This document shows, one piece after another, positions 1 to 6,187 of a DNA stretch of 7,103 nt. The stretch comes from Segatella salivae DSM 15606 (GTDB lineage Bacteria; Bacteroidota; Bacteroidia; Bacteroidales; Bacteroidaceae). The position numbers were made by a program, and so were the translations under genes. Location of the stretch: the NCBI RefSeq assembly GCF_000185845.1, contig NZ_GL629647.1, positions 2,062,460 through 2,069,562 of the forward strand, written 5' to 3'. The notes beneath the pieces were generated by a model that did no database searches, was not told the origin of the DNA, and saw only the letters and a list, made by a program, of their open reading frames with translations. Position 1 is the stretch's first letter. Every line of letters begins with the position of its first letter.

Positions 1-54
1 AGATTTTACGGTTACTTGGTGTTTTTCCACGCTAAAAAAGTAATGGAAGAATGA
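1..54 (+). CDS. possible 3' end of an upstream gene (very weak)
   Basis: Reading from base 1, a frame stays open for 17 codons (ending ...KKVMEE) and stops at TGA 52-54, overlapping the metK ATG by 4 nt (ATGA), the same arrangement as rnpA/yidD further on. All three plus frames are open for at least 30 nt here, so the sequence does not pick this frame strongly. No product can be named. If real, metK would be the downstream partner of a translationally coupled pair. I see no promoter or SAM riboswitch in these 50 bases, but a leader could lie outside the window. Confidence 0.2.
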   Translation, partial: RFYGYLVFFHAKKVMEE

Positions 55-1307
55 GCTATTTATTTTCTTCAGAGTCGGTGTCTGAAGGTCATCCAGACAA
101 GGTTTCCGACCAGATTTCAGATGCGTTACTTGACCAATTCCTCGCTTATGACGAGCATTCGCATTGTGCAATAGAGACATTTTGCACGACAGGTCAAGTG
201 GTAATAATGGGTGAAGTGCGTTCAAACGAGTATATAGATCTACAGACTATCGCCCGAAACACAATCAAAAAGATTGGTTATACGAAAGCCGAATATCAGT
301 TTGATGGCGACTCTTGCGGCGTAATGACAGCCATTCATGAGCAAAGCGACGATATAAACAGAGGCGTAAGTCGTACAGATGAGGACGAGCAGGGTGCCGG
401 AGATCAAGGTATGATGTTTGGTTATGCAACGAATGAAACCGAGAATTATATGCCTGTTTCATTGGAGTTGTCTCACTTGTTGATGCAAACCTTGACGGAA
501 ATTCGCCGTGAAGGAAAGCAGATGACTTATCTTCGTCCTGATGCAAAGAGTCAAGTGACAATTGAATATAGTGATGCTGGTATTCCACTTCGTATTGATA
601 CGATTGTTGTTAGCACGCAACACGATGACTTCCTTGACGATGATAAGGCAATGTTGGCAAAGATTTGCGATGACGTTATCAATATTCTTATCCCACGTGT
701 AAAGGCAAAGTTGGGTGGGAAAGTATTGGCATTGTTCAATGATGACATTAAATACTTCGTCAATCCTACGGGAAAATTCGTCATAGGTGGACCTCATGGA
801 GATACTGGTTTGACGGGACGTAAGATAATAGTTGACACGTATGGTGGCAAGGGAGCACACGGAGGAGGCGCCTTTTCGGGTAAAGATCCGTCGAAAGTAG
901 ACCGTTCTGCCGCCTATGCTACACGTTATATTGCAAAGAATATGGTGGCAGCTGGCGTTGCAGATGAAATGCTTGTGCAACTTGCTTACGCTATAGGCGT
1001 GGCACAACCCGTTAGTGTTTATGTGGATACTTTCGGTCGAAGTAAGGTGCAAATGAGTGATGGTGAGATTGCAAAGAAAATCAAAGAGATGTTTGATTTG
1101 CGTCCACGTGCCATCGAACGGATGCTGAAACTGCGCCAACCTATGTACTTAGAGACTGCTGCTTATGGTCATATGGGACGCAAGAATGAGGTGGTAAAGA
1201 AGACGTTTACAAGTCATTATCATGAATCAAAGACTATAGATGTTGAGCTGTTTACATGGGAAAAGCTCGATCGTGTGGACGAAATCAAGCGCGCATTCAA
1301 CCTATAA
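51..1307 (+). CDS. metK: S-adenosylmethionine synthase (methionine adenosyltransferase)
   Basis: This cytosolic enzyme makes S-adenosylmethionine from methionine and ATP, releasing phosphate and diphosphate, and supplies the cell's main methyl donor. The 418-residue protein shows the whole family pattern. The N-terminal GHPDK motif is at residues 13-17 (H14, D16 and K17 bind ATP and metal) and E42 is the expected K+ ligand. The first signature GAGDQG is at 115-120, with D118. GDTGLTGRK is at about 250-258, and the glycine-rich GGGAFSGKDPSKVDRS signature is at 271-286, with K278, K282 and D284 in the catalytic positions. It is longer than the E. coli enzyme (384 residues), which I believe is usual in Bacteroidota. 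The ATG at 51 gives the canonical start MSYLFSSESVSEGHPDK. There is no proper Shine-Dalgarno sequence. The gene ends at a strong terminator, so it is probably not cotranscribed with what follows. No damage is seen. Confidence 0.98.
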   Translation: MSYLFSSESVSEGHPDKVSDQISDALLDQFLAYDEHSHCAIETFCTTGQVVIMGEVRSNEYIDLQTIARNTIKKIGYTKAEYQFDGDSCGVMTAIHEQSDDINRGVSRTDEDEQGAGDQGMMFGYATNETENYMPVSLELSHLLMQTLTEIRREGKQMTYLRPDAKSQVTIEYSDAGIPLRIDTIVVSTQHDDFLDDDKAMLAKICDDVINILIPRVKAKLGGKVLALFNDDIKYFVNPTGKFVIGGPHGDTGLTGRKIIVDTYGGKGAHGGGAFSGKDPSKVDRSAAYATRYIAKNMVAAGVADEMLVQLAYAIGVAQPVSVYVDTFGRSKVQMSDGEIAKKIKEMFDLRPRAIERMLKLRQPMYLETAAYGHMGRKNEVVKKTFTSHYHESKTIDVELFTWEKLDRVDEIKRAFNL

Positions 1308-1316
1308 CAGCATAAT

Positions 1317-1351
1317 AAGAGGGTGGATAGAGTTGCTATCTGCCCTTTTTT
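1317..1351 (+). terminator. intrinsic terminator of metK
   Basis: The arms at 1317-1330 and 1336-1349 pair around a 5-nt loop (agttg). The core GGGTGGATAG/CTATCTGCCC has 10 pairs including two G-T, and outer A-T/G-T pairs extend it into the run of six T at 1346-1351. It starts 10 nt after the metK stop codon and ends only 15 nt before the next start codon. Confidence 0.85.
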
Positions 1352-1366
1352 CAACTCCCCGAAACC

Positions 1367-2383
1367 ATGCAACAAGAAGATTCTATCGCAAGTGCTGAGA
1401 TGCAACAAGGCCGACAAGGTGCGGCTGTTCGTGTGCAGAAGCAACCCACTCCGGCTGAAGTCATAGGGTGGTTGCCTAAGAATGCCACGCCCGAACAGCA
1501 AGATTCTGCCATTCAAGCACATATTAAACCCAGTAAGATTCGTTGGAGTAATCGACCTGATACGTTACATCTTCCAGGACAACCCGTTGGGAAAAGCTGG
1601 CGCGATGTAACGCTTCCGCGGTATTATAAGGAATCATTCTTCTCAAAATCTCCGTTGTTTCATCCCGAACAACCTGGCGGAAGATTGGGTGTTGCAGGTG
1701 ACCCTGTACCTTATTCTGTAGCGTCTGACAATGTCATTACAGGCATTCTGTTGTCTTGTTTCATTATTTGTATGGTGGGATATACTAAGTCGAAGCGATT
1801 CATTCAGCGTCAAGCGAAGAACTTCTTCTATGTTCAACATGGTGAAACTACAGTCATTTCAGAGACTTCAAGCGAGCTTCGCTTCCAGTTCTTCCTAATG
1901 CTTCAGACGTGTCTTCAACTCTCGTTGCTGTTCTTTTTCTATACACGTGCCACGATAAGTGACACATTTATCGTTGAACAATATAAGGTAATAGGATGGT
2001 TTACGGGTGGAATCTTAGCCTATTTCCTATTGAAAATAGCCACTTATTCGATAGTAGATTTGACGTTCTTTGATGCGAAAAAAAATGAACAATGGCTGAA
2101 GTCATTCTTCTTTATCGTGTCAACAGAGGGCTTGTTAATATTTCCTGTTGTGATGCTTATGGCCTACTTTGGTCTTGAACTGCATCATGCCATGATTTAT
2201 TCTTCATTTATCATTATTCTACTTAAAATCCTTTCGTTTTATAAGACCTATCTTATCTTTTTCAGATATAAAGGTAGTTTTCTGCAGAATATTTTGTACT
2301 TTTGTGCGCTTGAAGTCATACCCTTGCTCGCATTGTGGGGAGTTTTGGCGACGATTAATAGTTATTTGAAAATCAATTTTTAA
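1367..2383 (+). CDS. DUF4271 family integral membrane protein
   Basis: This is an inner-membrane protein of unknown function. The soluble N-terminal part (about residues 1-118) is rich in polar residues and contains motifs I recall from Prevotella relatives: EVIGWLPKNATPEQQDSA at 31-48, RPDTLHLPGQ at 63-72 and GVAGDPVPYS at 108-117. About six hydrophobic helices follow, near 121-139, 175-193, 207-230, 246-268, 272-293 and 306-330, which is the DUF4271 region. The ATG at 1367 is the first in frame; M12 is an alternative. hemD begins 7 nt after its stop, so the two are almost certainly cotranscribed. I recall DUF4271 next to hemD in other Bacteroidota, which suggests a conserved partnership but not a function. 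No TAnnTTTG box is visible in the short gap behind the metK terminator. Confidence 0.88.
   Translation: MQQEDSIASAEMQQGRQGAAVRVQKQPTPAEVIGWLPKNATPEQQDSAIQAHIKPSKIRWSNRPDTLHLPGQPVGKSWRDVTLPRYYKESFFSKSPLFHPEQPGGRLGVAGDPVPYSVASDNVITGILLSCFIICMVGYTKSKRFIQRQAKNFFYVQHGETTVISETSSELRFQFFLMLQTCLQLSLLFFFYTRATISDTFIVEQYKVIGWFTGGILAYFLLKIATYSIVDLTFFDAKKNEQWLKSFFFIVSTEGLLIFPVVMLMAYFGLELHHAMIYSSFIIILLKILSFYKTYLIFFRYKGSFLQNILYFCALEVIPLLALWGVLATINSYLKINF
2297..2304 (+). promoter_or_regulatory. candidate internal promoter -7 box for hemD-rnpA-yidD
   Basis: TACTTTTG matches the Bacteroidota -7 consensus TAnnTTTG inside the end of the DUF4271 gene, about 87 nt upstream of the hemD start. There is no good TTTG at the usual 19-21 bp upstream distance; the nearest T-rich stretch (2278-2281) is too close. 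The box may be chance, since the bases also encode the last DUF4271 helix. Confidence 0.25.
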
Positions 2384-2390
2384 GACATCA

Positions 2391-3137
2391 ATGATAAAGA
2401 AGATTCTAATTTCTCAACCGAAGCCTGCAAGTGAGAAGTCGCCTTATTACGATCTTGCCCAAGAACACGGTGTAGAGATGGTGTTTAGACCATTCTTTAA
2501 GGTTGAAGGAATATCCTCTAAAGAGTTCAGACAGCAAAAGATTAGCATGTTAGATCATACAGCTGTAGTGTTCACCTCACGTCATGCGATAGATAATTAC
2601 TTTAAGCTTGCAAAGGAATTACGCATCACTATACCTGAGGATATGAAGTATTTTTGCCTCATAGAGACCATTGCTCTTTACATACAAAAGTATGTTCAAT
2701 ATCGTAAACGCAAGGTTTTCTTTGGCACAAATGGTAAGATTGATGGTCTCATGCCACAGATGTTGAAGCATAAAGACGAGAAATACTTGGTGCCATTGAG
2801 TAGTGTTCATAACGACGATATAAAGAACATGCTCGATAGTAAGGGGCTAAAGCACAGCGAATGTGTAATGTATCGCACAATCAGTAATGACTTTACAGAA
2901 GAAGAAAAGAAAGACTTCGACTATGATATGCTGGTGTTTTTCAGTCCAACGGGCGTCAAAGCACTGAAGAAAAACTTTCCAGATTTCAAGCAAGGTGACA
3001 TCAAAATAGCGGCTTTTGGGCCTGCAACTGCGAAAGAAGTTGAGGCAGAAGGCATGCACATAGACCTTGTTGCGCCGAGTAAGGAACATCCTTCGATGAC
3101 CTCAGCGCTAAAGGCTTATCTTGCAGAAAATAAGTAA
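2391..3137 (+). CDS. hemD: HemD-like uroporphyrinogen-III synthase
   Basis: This 248-residue protein has the HemD layout of two similar Rossmann-like lobes. HemD cyclises hydroxymethylbilane to uroporphyrinogen III, the branch-point tetrapyrrole. Visible landmarks are the N-terminal strand KKILISQPKP (3-12), SPYYDLAQEHGVE (17-29), VVFTSRHAIDNYF at 59-71 (lobe 2 entry), LVFFSPTGVKAL at 181-192, AAFGPATAKEVEAEGM at 207-222 and a C-terminal APSKEHPSMTSAL at 228-240. The family is poorly conserved with few invariant residues, so fold assignment is firmer than activity. It starts 7 nt after the DUF4271 stop and ends 24 nt before rnpA, consistent with one transcript. No Shine-Dalgarno sequence is present. 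No other heme gene is in the window, so whether it acts in tetrapyrrole synthesis here is open. Confidence 0.87.
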   Translation: MIKKILISQPKPASEKSPYYDLAQEHGVEMVFRPFFKVEGISSKEFRQQKISMLDHTAVVFTSRHAIDNYFKLAKELRITIPEDMKYFCLIETIALYIQKYVQYRKRKVFFGTNGKIDGLMPQMLKHKDEKYLVPLSSVHNDDIKNMLDSKGLKHSECVMYRTISNDFTEEEKKDFDYDMLVFFSPTGVKALKKNFPDFKQGDIKIAAFGPATAKEVEAEGMHIDLVAPSKEHPSMTSALKAYLAENK

Positions 3138-3161
3138 ATCGTCATAAACCGATAGCAGTAG

Positions 3162-3566
3162 ATGGTGGAAAACCTCTCTCATCGACTTCCGAAACAAGAG
3201 CGTGTATGTAGTAAAAAGCTTATTGACAGGCTCTTTAATGGCGGACATAGTCACACAATGTCAGCCTTTCCGTTGCGTGTTGTCTATATGACAATGACGA
3301 AAGATGAAGGAGATGCCTCACTACCTCCCACGCAATTGCTCGTTAGTGTGCCTAAGAAACATTTCAAACGAGCCGTAAAACGCAATCGGGTTAAACGTCA
3401 AGTGCGCGAGGCATATCGCTTGCAACGCCAAATCGTTTCACTCAAAGTCAAAGACAAGCAGAGTGTCGTCATGGCGTTTATATGGCTTGATGACAAGCTC
3501 TGGCCTACTGAAACGGTCAAGCAAAAGGTTGGAAACTTGATGCAACGCATTAGTGAAAAGCTATGA
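3162..3566 (+). CDS. rnpA: ribonuclease P protein component
   Basis: RnpA is the small basic protein that binds the catalytic RNA of RNase P and helps it trim the 5' leader of pre-tRNAs. The 134-residue product contains the diagnostic basic helix KRAVKRNRVKRQVREAYRL at residues 69-87 (the RNR signature), preceded by the strand LLVSVPKKHFK at 59-69. The N-terminal segment RLPKQERVCSKKLIDRLF (8-25) aligns with the usual start of the fold. It is slightly longer than E. coli RnpA (119 residues), mostly in the loop around 45-57. The ATG at 3162 is chosen because it precedes that conserved segment by a normal distance. The last four bases overlap the yidD start (ATGA), implying translational coupling. 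The usual upstream neighbour rpmH is absent. Confidence 0.96.
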   Translation: MVENLSHRLPKQERVCSKKLIDRLFNGGHSHTMSAFPLRVVYMTMTKDEGDASLPPTQLLVSVPKKHFKRAVKRNRVKRQVREAYRLQRQIVSLKVKDKQSVVMAFIWLDDKLWPTETVKQKVGNLMQRISEKL

Positions 3567-3814
3567 AAACGCTACACACTCTCTTGCATTGGCTATCTCG
3601 TCTTGTAGTGGGAGCATTGCTTTTACCCATCTACTTCTACCAACATGTCATCTCACCTTGCACGCCTCCATCGTGTCGTTTCACACCAACATGCTCGGAA
3701 TATGCCCGACAAGCTCTCATCAAACATGGCCCGTTGAAGGGACTTGCATTGGCAATATGGCGCATTCTCAGGTGTAATCCATGGGGAGGAAGCGGATATG
3801 ATCCCGTGCCTTGA
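3563..3814 (+). CDS. yidD: membrane protein insertion efficiency factor YidD
   Basis: YidD is a small membrane-associated protein that aids insertion of inner-membrane proteins by the YidC/Sec route. The 83-residue product has an N-terminal amphipathic or hydrophobic helix (about 8-27), the conserved block PSCRFTPTCSEYA at 36-48 and the C-terminal signature RCNPWGGSGYDPVP at 70-83. Cysteines 33, 38, 44 and 71 are in family positions. The length is typical. The start codon overlaps the rnpA stop by 4 nt, the classic rnpA-yidD pair, but yidC does not follow; tyrS does, after an 89-nt gap with a hairpin. A shorter overlapping frame from 3553 is a shadow. Confidence 0.96.
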   Translation: MKTLHTLLHWLSRLVVGALLLPIYFYQHVISPCTPPSCRFTPTCSEYARQALIKHGPLKGLALAIWRILRCNPWGGSGYDPVP

Positions 3815-3854
3815 ATGGCATCGGAAACCAACTCACGACATATCAATAAACAAT

Positions 3855-3887
3855 GCAGCCGCATTCAAAATGCATCTGGCTGCTTTT
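3855..3887 (+). terminator. bulged hairpin with T-run between yidD and tyrS
   Basis: GCAGCC (3855-3860) pairs with GGCTGC (3878-3883). Inside it GCAT (3861-3864) pairs with ATGC (3870-3873) around the loop TCAAA, leaving a 4-nt bulge (ATCT) on the 3' side. Four T follow at 3884-3887. It lies 16 nt before the tyrS ATG. It could terminate the operon, act as a partial terminator, or be a leader structure for tyrS. The T-run is short, so full termination is uncertain. Confidence 0.5.
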
Positions 3888-3903
3888 CATAATATAAAAA
3901 GAC

Positions 3904-5205
3904 ATGGCAAAGAACTTCGTTGAAGAACTTAAATGGCGTGGTATGCTTGCACAGATCATGCCGGGAACAGAAGAATATCTGCAGACCCACATGGTGTCGG
4001 CCTATTTAGGCACTGACCCCACGGCGGATTCTCTGCATATCGGTCACCTCTGTGGCATCATGATGTTGCGCCATTTGCAGCGTTGTGGACATAAACCTTA
4101 CTTGCTTGTTGGTGGAGCTACGGGCATGATAGGCGATCCTTCGGGTAAAAGTCAGGAGCGAAACCTATTAGATTCAGAGACGCTCTACCACAATCAAGAG
4201 GCCATCAAAAAGCAAGTGGCGAAGTTCCTTGACTTTGATGGCAGCGAGCCGAATAAGGCAGAACTCGTTAATAACTATGACTGGATGAAGGATTTCACGT
4301 TCCTTGATTTCGCAAGAGAAGTCGGAAAGCACATCACAGTCAATTATATGATGGCCAAAGACAGTGTACAGAAGAGATTAAATGGTGAAGCTCGCGATGG
4401 ACTTTCATTCACTGAGTTCACTTATCAGCTTTTACAGGGCTATGATTTCCTTTATCAATATCAGCACTATGGCGTCAGATTGCAGCTCGGTGGAAACGAT
4501 CAGTGGGGCAATATGACCACAGGAACGGAACTTATCCACCGTACTCTTGGCAACGATGCAGAGGCTTTCTGTCTCACTTGCCCATTGATTACAAAGGCAG
4601 ATGGCAAGAAGTTTGGCAAAACGGAAAGCGGAAATGTTTGGCTTGACCGTCAACGCACCACACCTTATGCCTTCTATCAGTTCTGGTTGAACGTCAGTGA
4701 TAGCGATGCCGAGCGTTATATCAAAATCTTTACTGACCTTGATAAGGAGGAGATTGATGGGCTTGTAGCCGAACATCAGCAAGATCCGGGCCGACGAATC
4801 CTACAGAAACGTCTCGCAGAAGAGGTCACAACGATGGTACATTCAAAGGAAGATCTCGATATGGCCATTGCCGCGAGCAACATACTCTTTGGTAAAGCCA
4901 CCAAGGATAGCCTCGCTCAATTGGATGAGGCTACTCTAAACGATGTGTTCAAAGATGTTCCTCACTACACGATTGACCGCTCATTGCTCGGTAATCCCGC
5001 TGTAGATGTGTTCAATCAAGAGGGAATGGACATCTTCCCAAGCAAGAGTGAGATGAGAAAACTCGTCAAAGGAGGTGGTGTAAGCTTGAATAAGGAGAAA
5101 CTCTCTGCCTTTGATCAGCTTGTCACAACCGATGACCTTATCGATGGAAAATATCTTCTTGTGCAACGCGGAAAGAAGAACTATTATCTCATCACCGTCA
5201 AGTAA
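3904..5205 (+). CDS. tyrS: tyrosyl-tRNA synthetase
   Basis: This class I synthetase charges tRNA-Tyr with tyrosine using ATP. In the 433-residue protein the HIGH motif is H45-I-G-H48, inside ADSLHIGHLCG. The second ATP motif is K236-F-G-K-T240. Tyrosine-pocket residues by homology are Y34 in the strand AYLGTDPT and Y174, Q178 and D181 in TYQLLQGYDF. The GGNDQWGN block is at 196-203. The anticodon-binding helical region fills about 245-360 and a C-terminal S4 RNA-binding domain about 366-433. Length and start (MAKNFVEELKWRGML) are typical of the bacterial short-type enzyme. There is no Shine-Dalgarno sequence and no TAnnTTTG box just upstream, so it may be read from the yidD side through the hairpin, or from an unrecognised promoter. 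A strong terminator follows. Confidence 0.98.
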   Translation: MAKNFVEELKWRGMLAQIMPGTEEYLQTHMVSAYLGTDPTADSLHIGHLCGIMMLRHLQRCGHKPYLLVGGATGMIGDPSGKSQERNLLDSETLYHNQEAIKKQVAKFLDFDGSEPNKAELVNNYDWMKDFTFLDFAREVGKHITVNYMMAKDSVQKRLNGEARDGLSFTEFTYQLLQGYDFLYQYQHYGVRLQLGGNDQWGNMTTGTELIHRTLGNDAEAFCLTCPLITKADGKKFGKTESGNVWLDRQRTTPYAFYQFWLNVSDSDAERYIKIFTDLDKEEIDGLVAEHQQDPGRRILQKRLAEEVTTMVHSKEDLDMAIAASNILFGKATKDSLAQLDEATLNDVFKDVPHYTIDRSLLGNPAVDVFNQEGMDIFPSKSEMRKLVKGGGVSLNKEKLSAFDQLVTTDDLIDGKYLLVQRGKKNYYLITVK

Positions 5206-5230
5206 GATTTCATTTGCATATCAATAAAAG

Positions 5231-5265
5231 AAGTCTGCAAGGCACTTTACCTTGCAGACTTTTTT
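5231..5265 (+). terminator. intrinsic terminator of tyrS
   Basis: A perfect 12-bp stem, AAGTCTGCAAGG (5231-5242) with CCTTGCAGACTT (5250-5261), closes a 7-nt loop and runs into a T-tract (5260-5265). Outer G-T and A-T pairs can lengthen it. This is the best terminator in the tyrS region and lies 25 nt after the stop codon. Confidence 0.93.
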
Positions 5266-5266
5266 G

Positions 5267-5274
5267 TATATTTG
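5267..5274 (+). promoter_or_regulatory. promoter -7 box for the DUF4919-like gene
   Basis: TATATTTG matches TAnnTTTG exactly and lies immediately after the tyrS terminator, 25 nt before the ATG at 5300. Transcription would start around 5280, giving a leader of about 20 nt. An upstream element is poor: TTTA at 5246-5249 lies 17 bp away, inside the terminator loop. Terminator and promoter therefore appear to share DNA. Confidence 0.55.
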
Positions 5275-5299
5275 CTTCATCTATCTCAAATGATGTCAC

Positions 5300-5875
5300 A
5301 TGAAGAAATATATAATCACCTTTCTACTTCTGTTTTGCGCGCTCATCTGTACTGCTCAGGAATATAAAAGCTTTGATAAGGCCGAATGGAAACACATCAA
5401 AGCACTATGCGCTTCGCGTCCTGACAGCATTCGAAACCTTGTGAAAACCTTACTAAATGGCGTGACTAAGTCTCCGATAACCACAGCGAAGAGCCAGTTA
5501 ATCTATATCGGACAAAGCTATATCAGCCAGGGAAAGGAAGAAAAAATGGTTCAAGAAATGCTCAAAGCCCTTATTAAAGGCAACACCAACAAAGCCATAA
5601 CCTACGCCCAACAGGCGCTCACTATCAATCCTATCAGCCTCCCTGCCATCGTTTTTATGGGCAGAGAAGCACGTAATATGGTAGGAAATGGCACCAATTC
5701 TCCTATAAATGTTGAAACAGAAGCATACTATCGGCGCATAGCAACGTGCGTTCTTGATGCCATATCTTCAACGGGTGACGGCACCATAAGCCATCCTTTT
5801 GTCATTACTTCAGAAGAAGATGCACGCTTTTTCATGCACTATCAGTTGCGATTGAAAGGCGAAAAAAAGAGCTAA
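5300..5875 (+). CDS. exported DUF4919-like protein, probably frameshifted near its C-terminus
   Basis: The intact frame encodes 191 residues. It begins with a signal peptide (MKKYIITFLLLFCALICTAQ), with likely signal peptidase I cleavage after Q20; the Cys at 17 is not in a good lipobox. The mature part is mostly helical, with a TPR-like stretch at about 94-128, then YYRRIATCVLDAISSTGDGT (143-162) and PFVITSEEDARFFMHYQL (165-182). The order SGDG-type turn, VI, DEY-type helix near the end is what I recall of DUF4919, a Bacteroidota family of unknown function with roughly 220-240 residues. That assignment is from memory. The frame ends abruptly with KGEKKS just after an A7 run (5862-5868), and a plausible missing C-terminus continues one base out of frame to 5993. 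Corrected, the protein would be 230 residues. It is probably a monocistronic gene on its own promoter. It may be inactive, slippage-controlled, or a sequencing error. Confidence 0.75.
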   Translation: MKKYIITFLLLFCALICTAQEYKSFDKAEWKHIKALCASRPDSIRNLVKTLLNGVTKSPITTAKSQLIYIGQSYISQGKEEKMVQEMLKALIKGNTNKAITYAQQALTINPISLPAIVFMGREARNMVGNGTNSPINVETEAYYRRIATCVLDAISSTGDGTISHPFVITSEEDARFFMHYQLRLKGEKKS

Positions 5876-5993
5876 AAAAACAGGAAATCGTCTTGATTTC
5901 GACCTATCTCGCGCTAATGATTGTTACAATCGGTCTATCATTTCTTTTGATATCACGCGCGTAATAGAACTTCAAGAGCAATCAAAACAATAG
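5862..5993 (+). pseudogene. out-of-frame C-terminal tail of the DUF4919-like gene
   Basis: In the +1 frame relative to the gene starting at 5300, codons from 5862 are open for 43 residues to TAG 5991-5993. The tail reads as soluble protein: LDFDLSRANDCYNRS, then IISFDITRVIELQEQ. An ending of the type I-x-F-D-I-T-R is what I recall at the end of DUF4919 proteins. The stretch immediately follows the truncated frame, and the join at the A7 run restores the expected family length. No start codon or separate promoter is associated with it. The third frame is also open here (to TAA 5962-5964) and would encode a hydrophobic stretch, but I think that is chance. Confidence 0.6.
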
Positions 5994-6032
5994 AGGTCGA
6001 TGTGTAAGGAATAACAAAAAATTAAGTAAAAA

Positions 6033-6064
6033 TTTGGTAGTGTGCGAAAGAAACATTACCTTTG
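6033..6064 (+). promoter_or_regulatory. tRNA-Gln promoter
   Basis: TTTG at 6033-6036, a 20-bp spacer and TACCTTTG at 6057-6064 form the full Bacteroidota sigma-ABfr consensus (TTTG-N19-21-TAnnTTTG). The tRNA begins 10 nt downstream, so the transcript would carry a leader of only a few bases. Confidence 0.85.
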
Positions 6065-6073
6065 CACCCAGAT

Positions 6074-6144
6074 TGTCCTATGGTGTAATGGTAGCACTAC
6101 AGTTTTTGGTTCTGTCAGTGGTGGTTCGAATCCGCCTGGGACAA
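6074..6144 (+). tRNA. tRNA-Gln (anticodon UUG)
   Basis: The cloverleaf folds fully. The 7-bp acceptor stem is TGTCCTA (6074-6080) with TGGGACA (6137-6143), one G-T pair, and the discriminator is A6144. The D stem is GTG/CAC (6083-6085, 6095-6097). The anticodon stem is 6099-6103 with 6111-6115 and the loop TTTTGGT, placing anticodon TTG at 6106-6108, which reads CAA. The variable loop has 4 nt. The T stem is GGTGG/CCGCC (6120-6124, 6132-6136) with loop TTCGAAT. CCA is not encoded (CTC follows). The last anticodon-stem pair (31:39) is T6103 against T6111, a mismatch; the stem otherwise holds. Confidence 0.95.
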
Positions 6145-6147
6145 CTC

Positions 6148-6187
6148 AAAAGCGCCGAAAGATACTTATATCTTTTGGCGCTTTTTG
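6148..6187 (+). terminator. intrinsic terminator of tRNA-Gln
   Basis: A 17-bp stem with one G-T pair (6148-6164 with 6169-6185) closes a CTTA loop and ends in five T at 6182-6186. Its core is AGCGCCGAAAGATA with TATCTTTTGGCGCT. It begins 3 nt after the tRNA discriminator base, so it also defines the 3' trailer to be processed. Confidence 0.93.

Noticed and set aside
1..50. SAM riboswitch before metK.
   Set aside because: Only 50 bases are available and no aptamer core or terminator stem is visible.
459..1139. A 226-codon minus-strand frame inside metK.
   Set aside because: It is the antisense shadow of a fully conserved metK and shows no domain.
3904..3960. T-box or other tRNA-sensing leader upstream of tyrS.
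   Set aside because: The upstream gap is only 89 nt and shows no T-box core. Such leaders are not expected in Bacteroidota.
5884..6000. Nested complementary arms (GAAATC/GATTTC, TCGACCT/AGGTCGA, CGCGC/GCGCG, GATTG/CAATC) suggesting a structured small RNA.
   Set aside because: Most of this stretch is better explained as the displaced C-terminal coding region of the DUF4919-like gene. The arms are 5-7 bp and can arise by chance.
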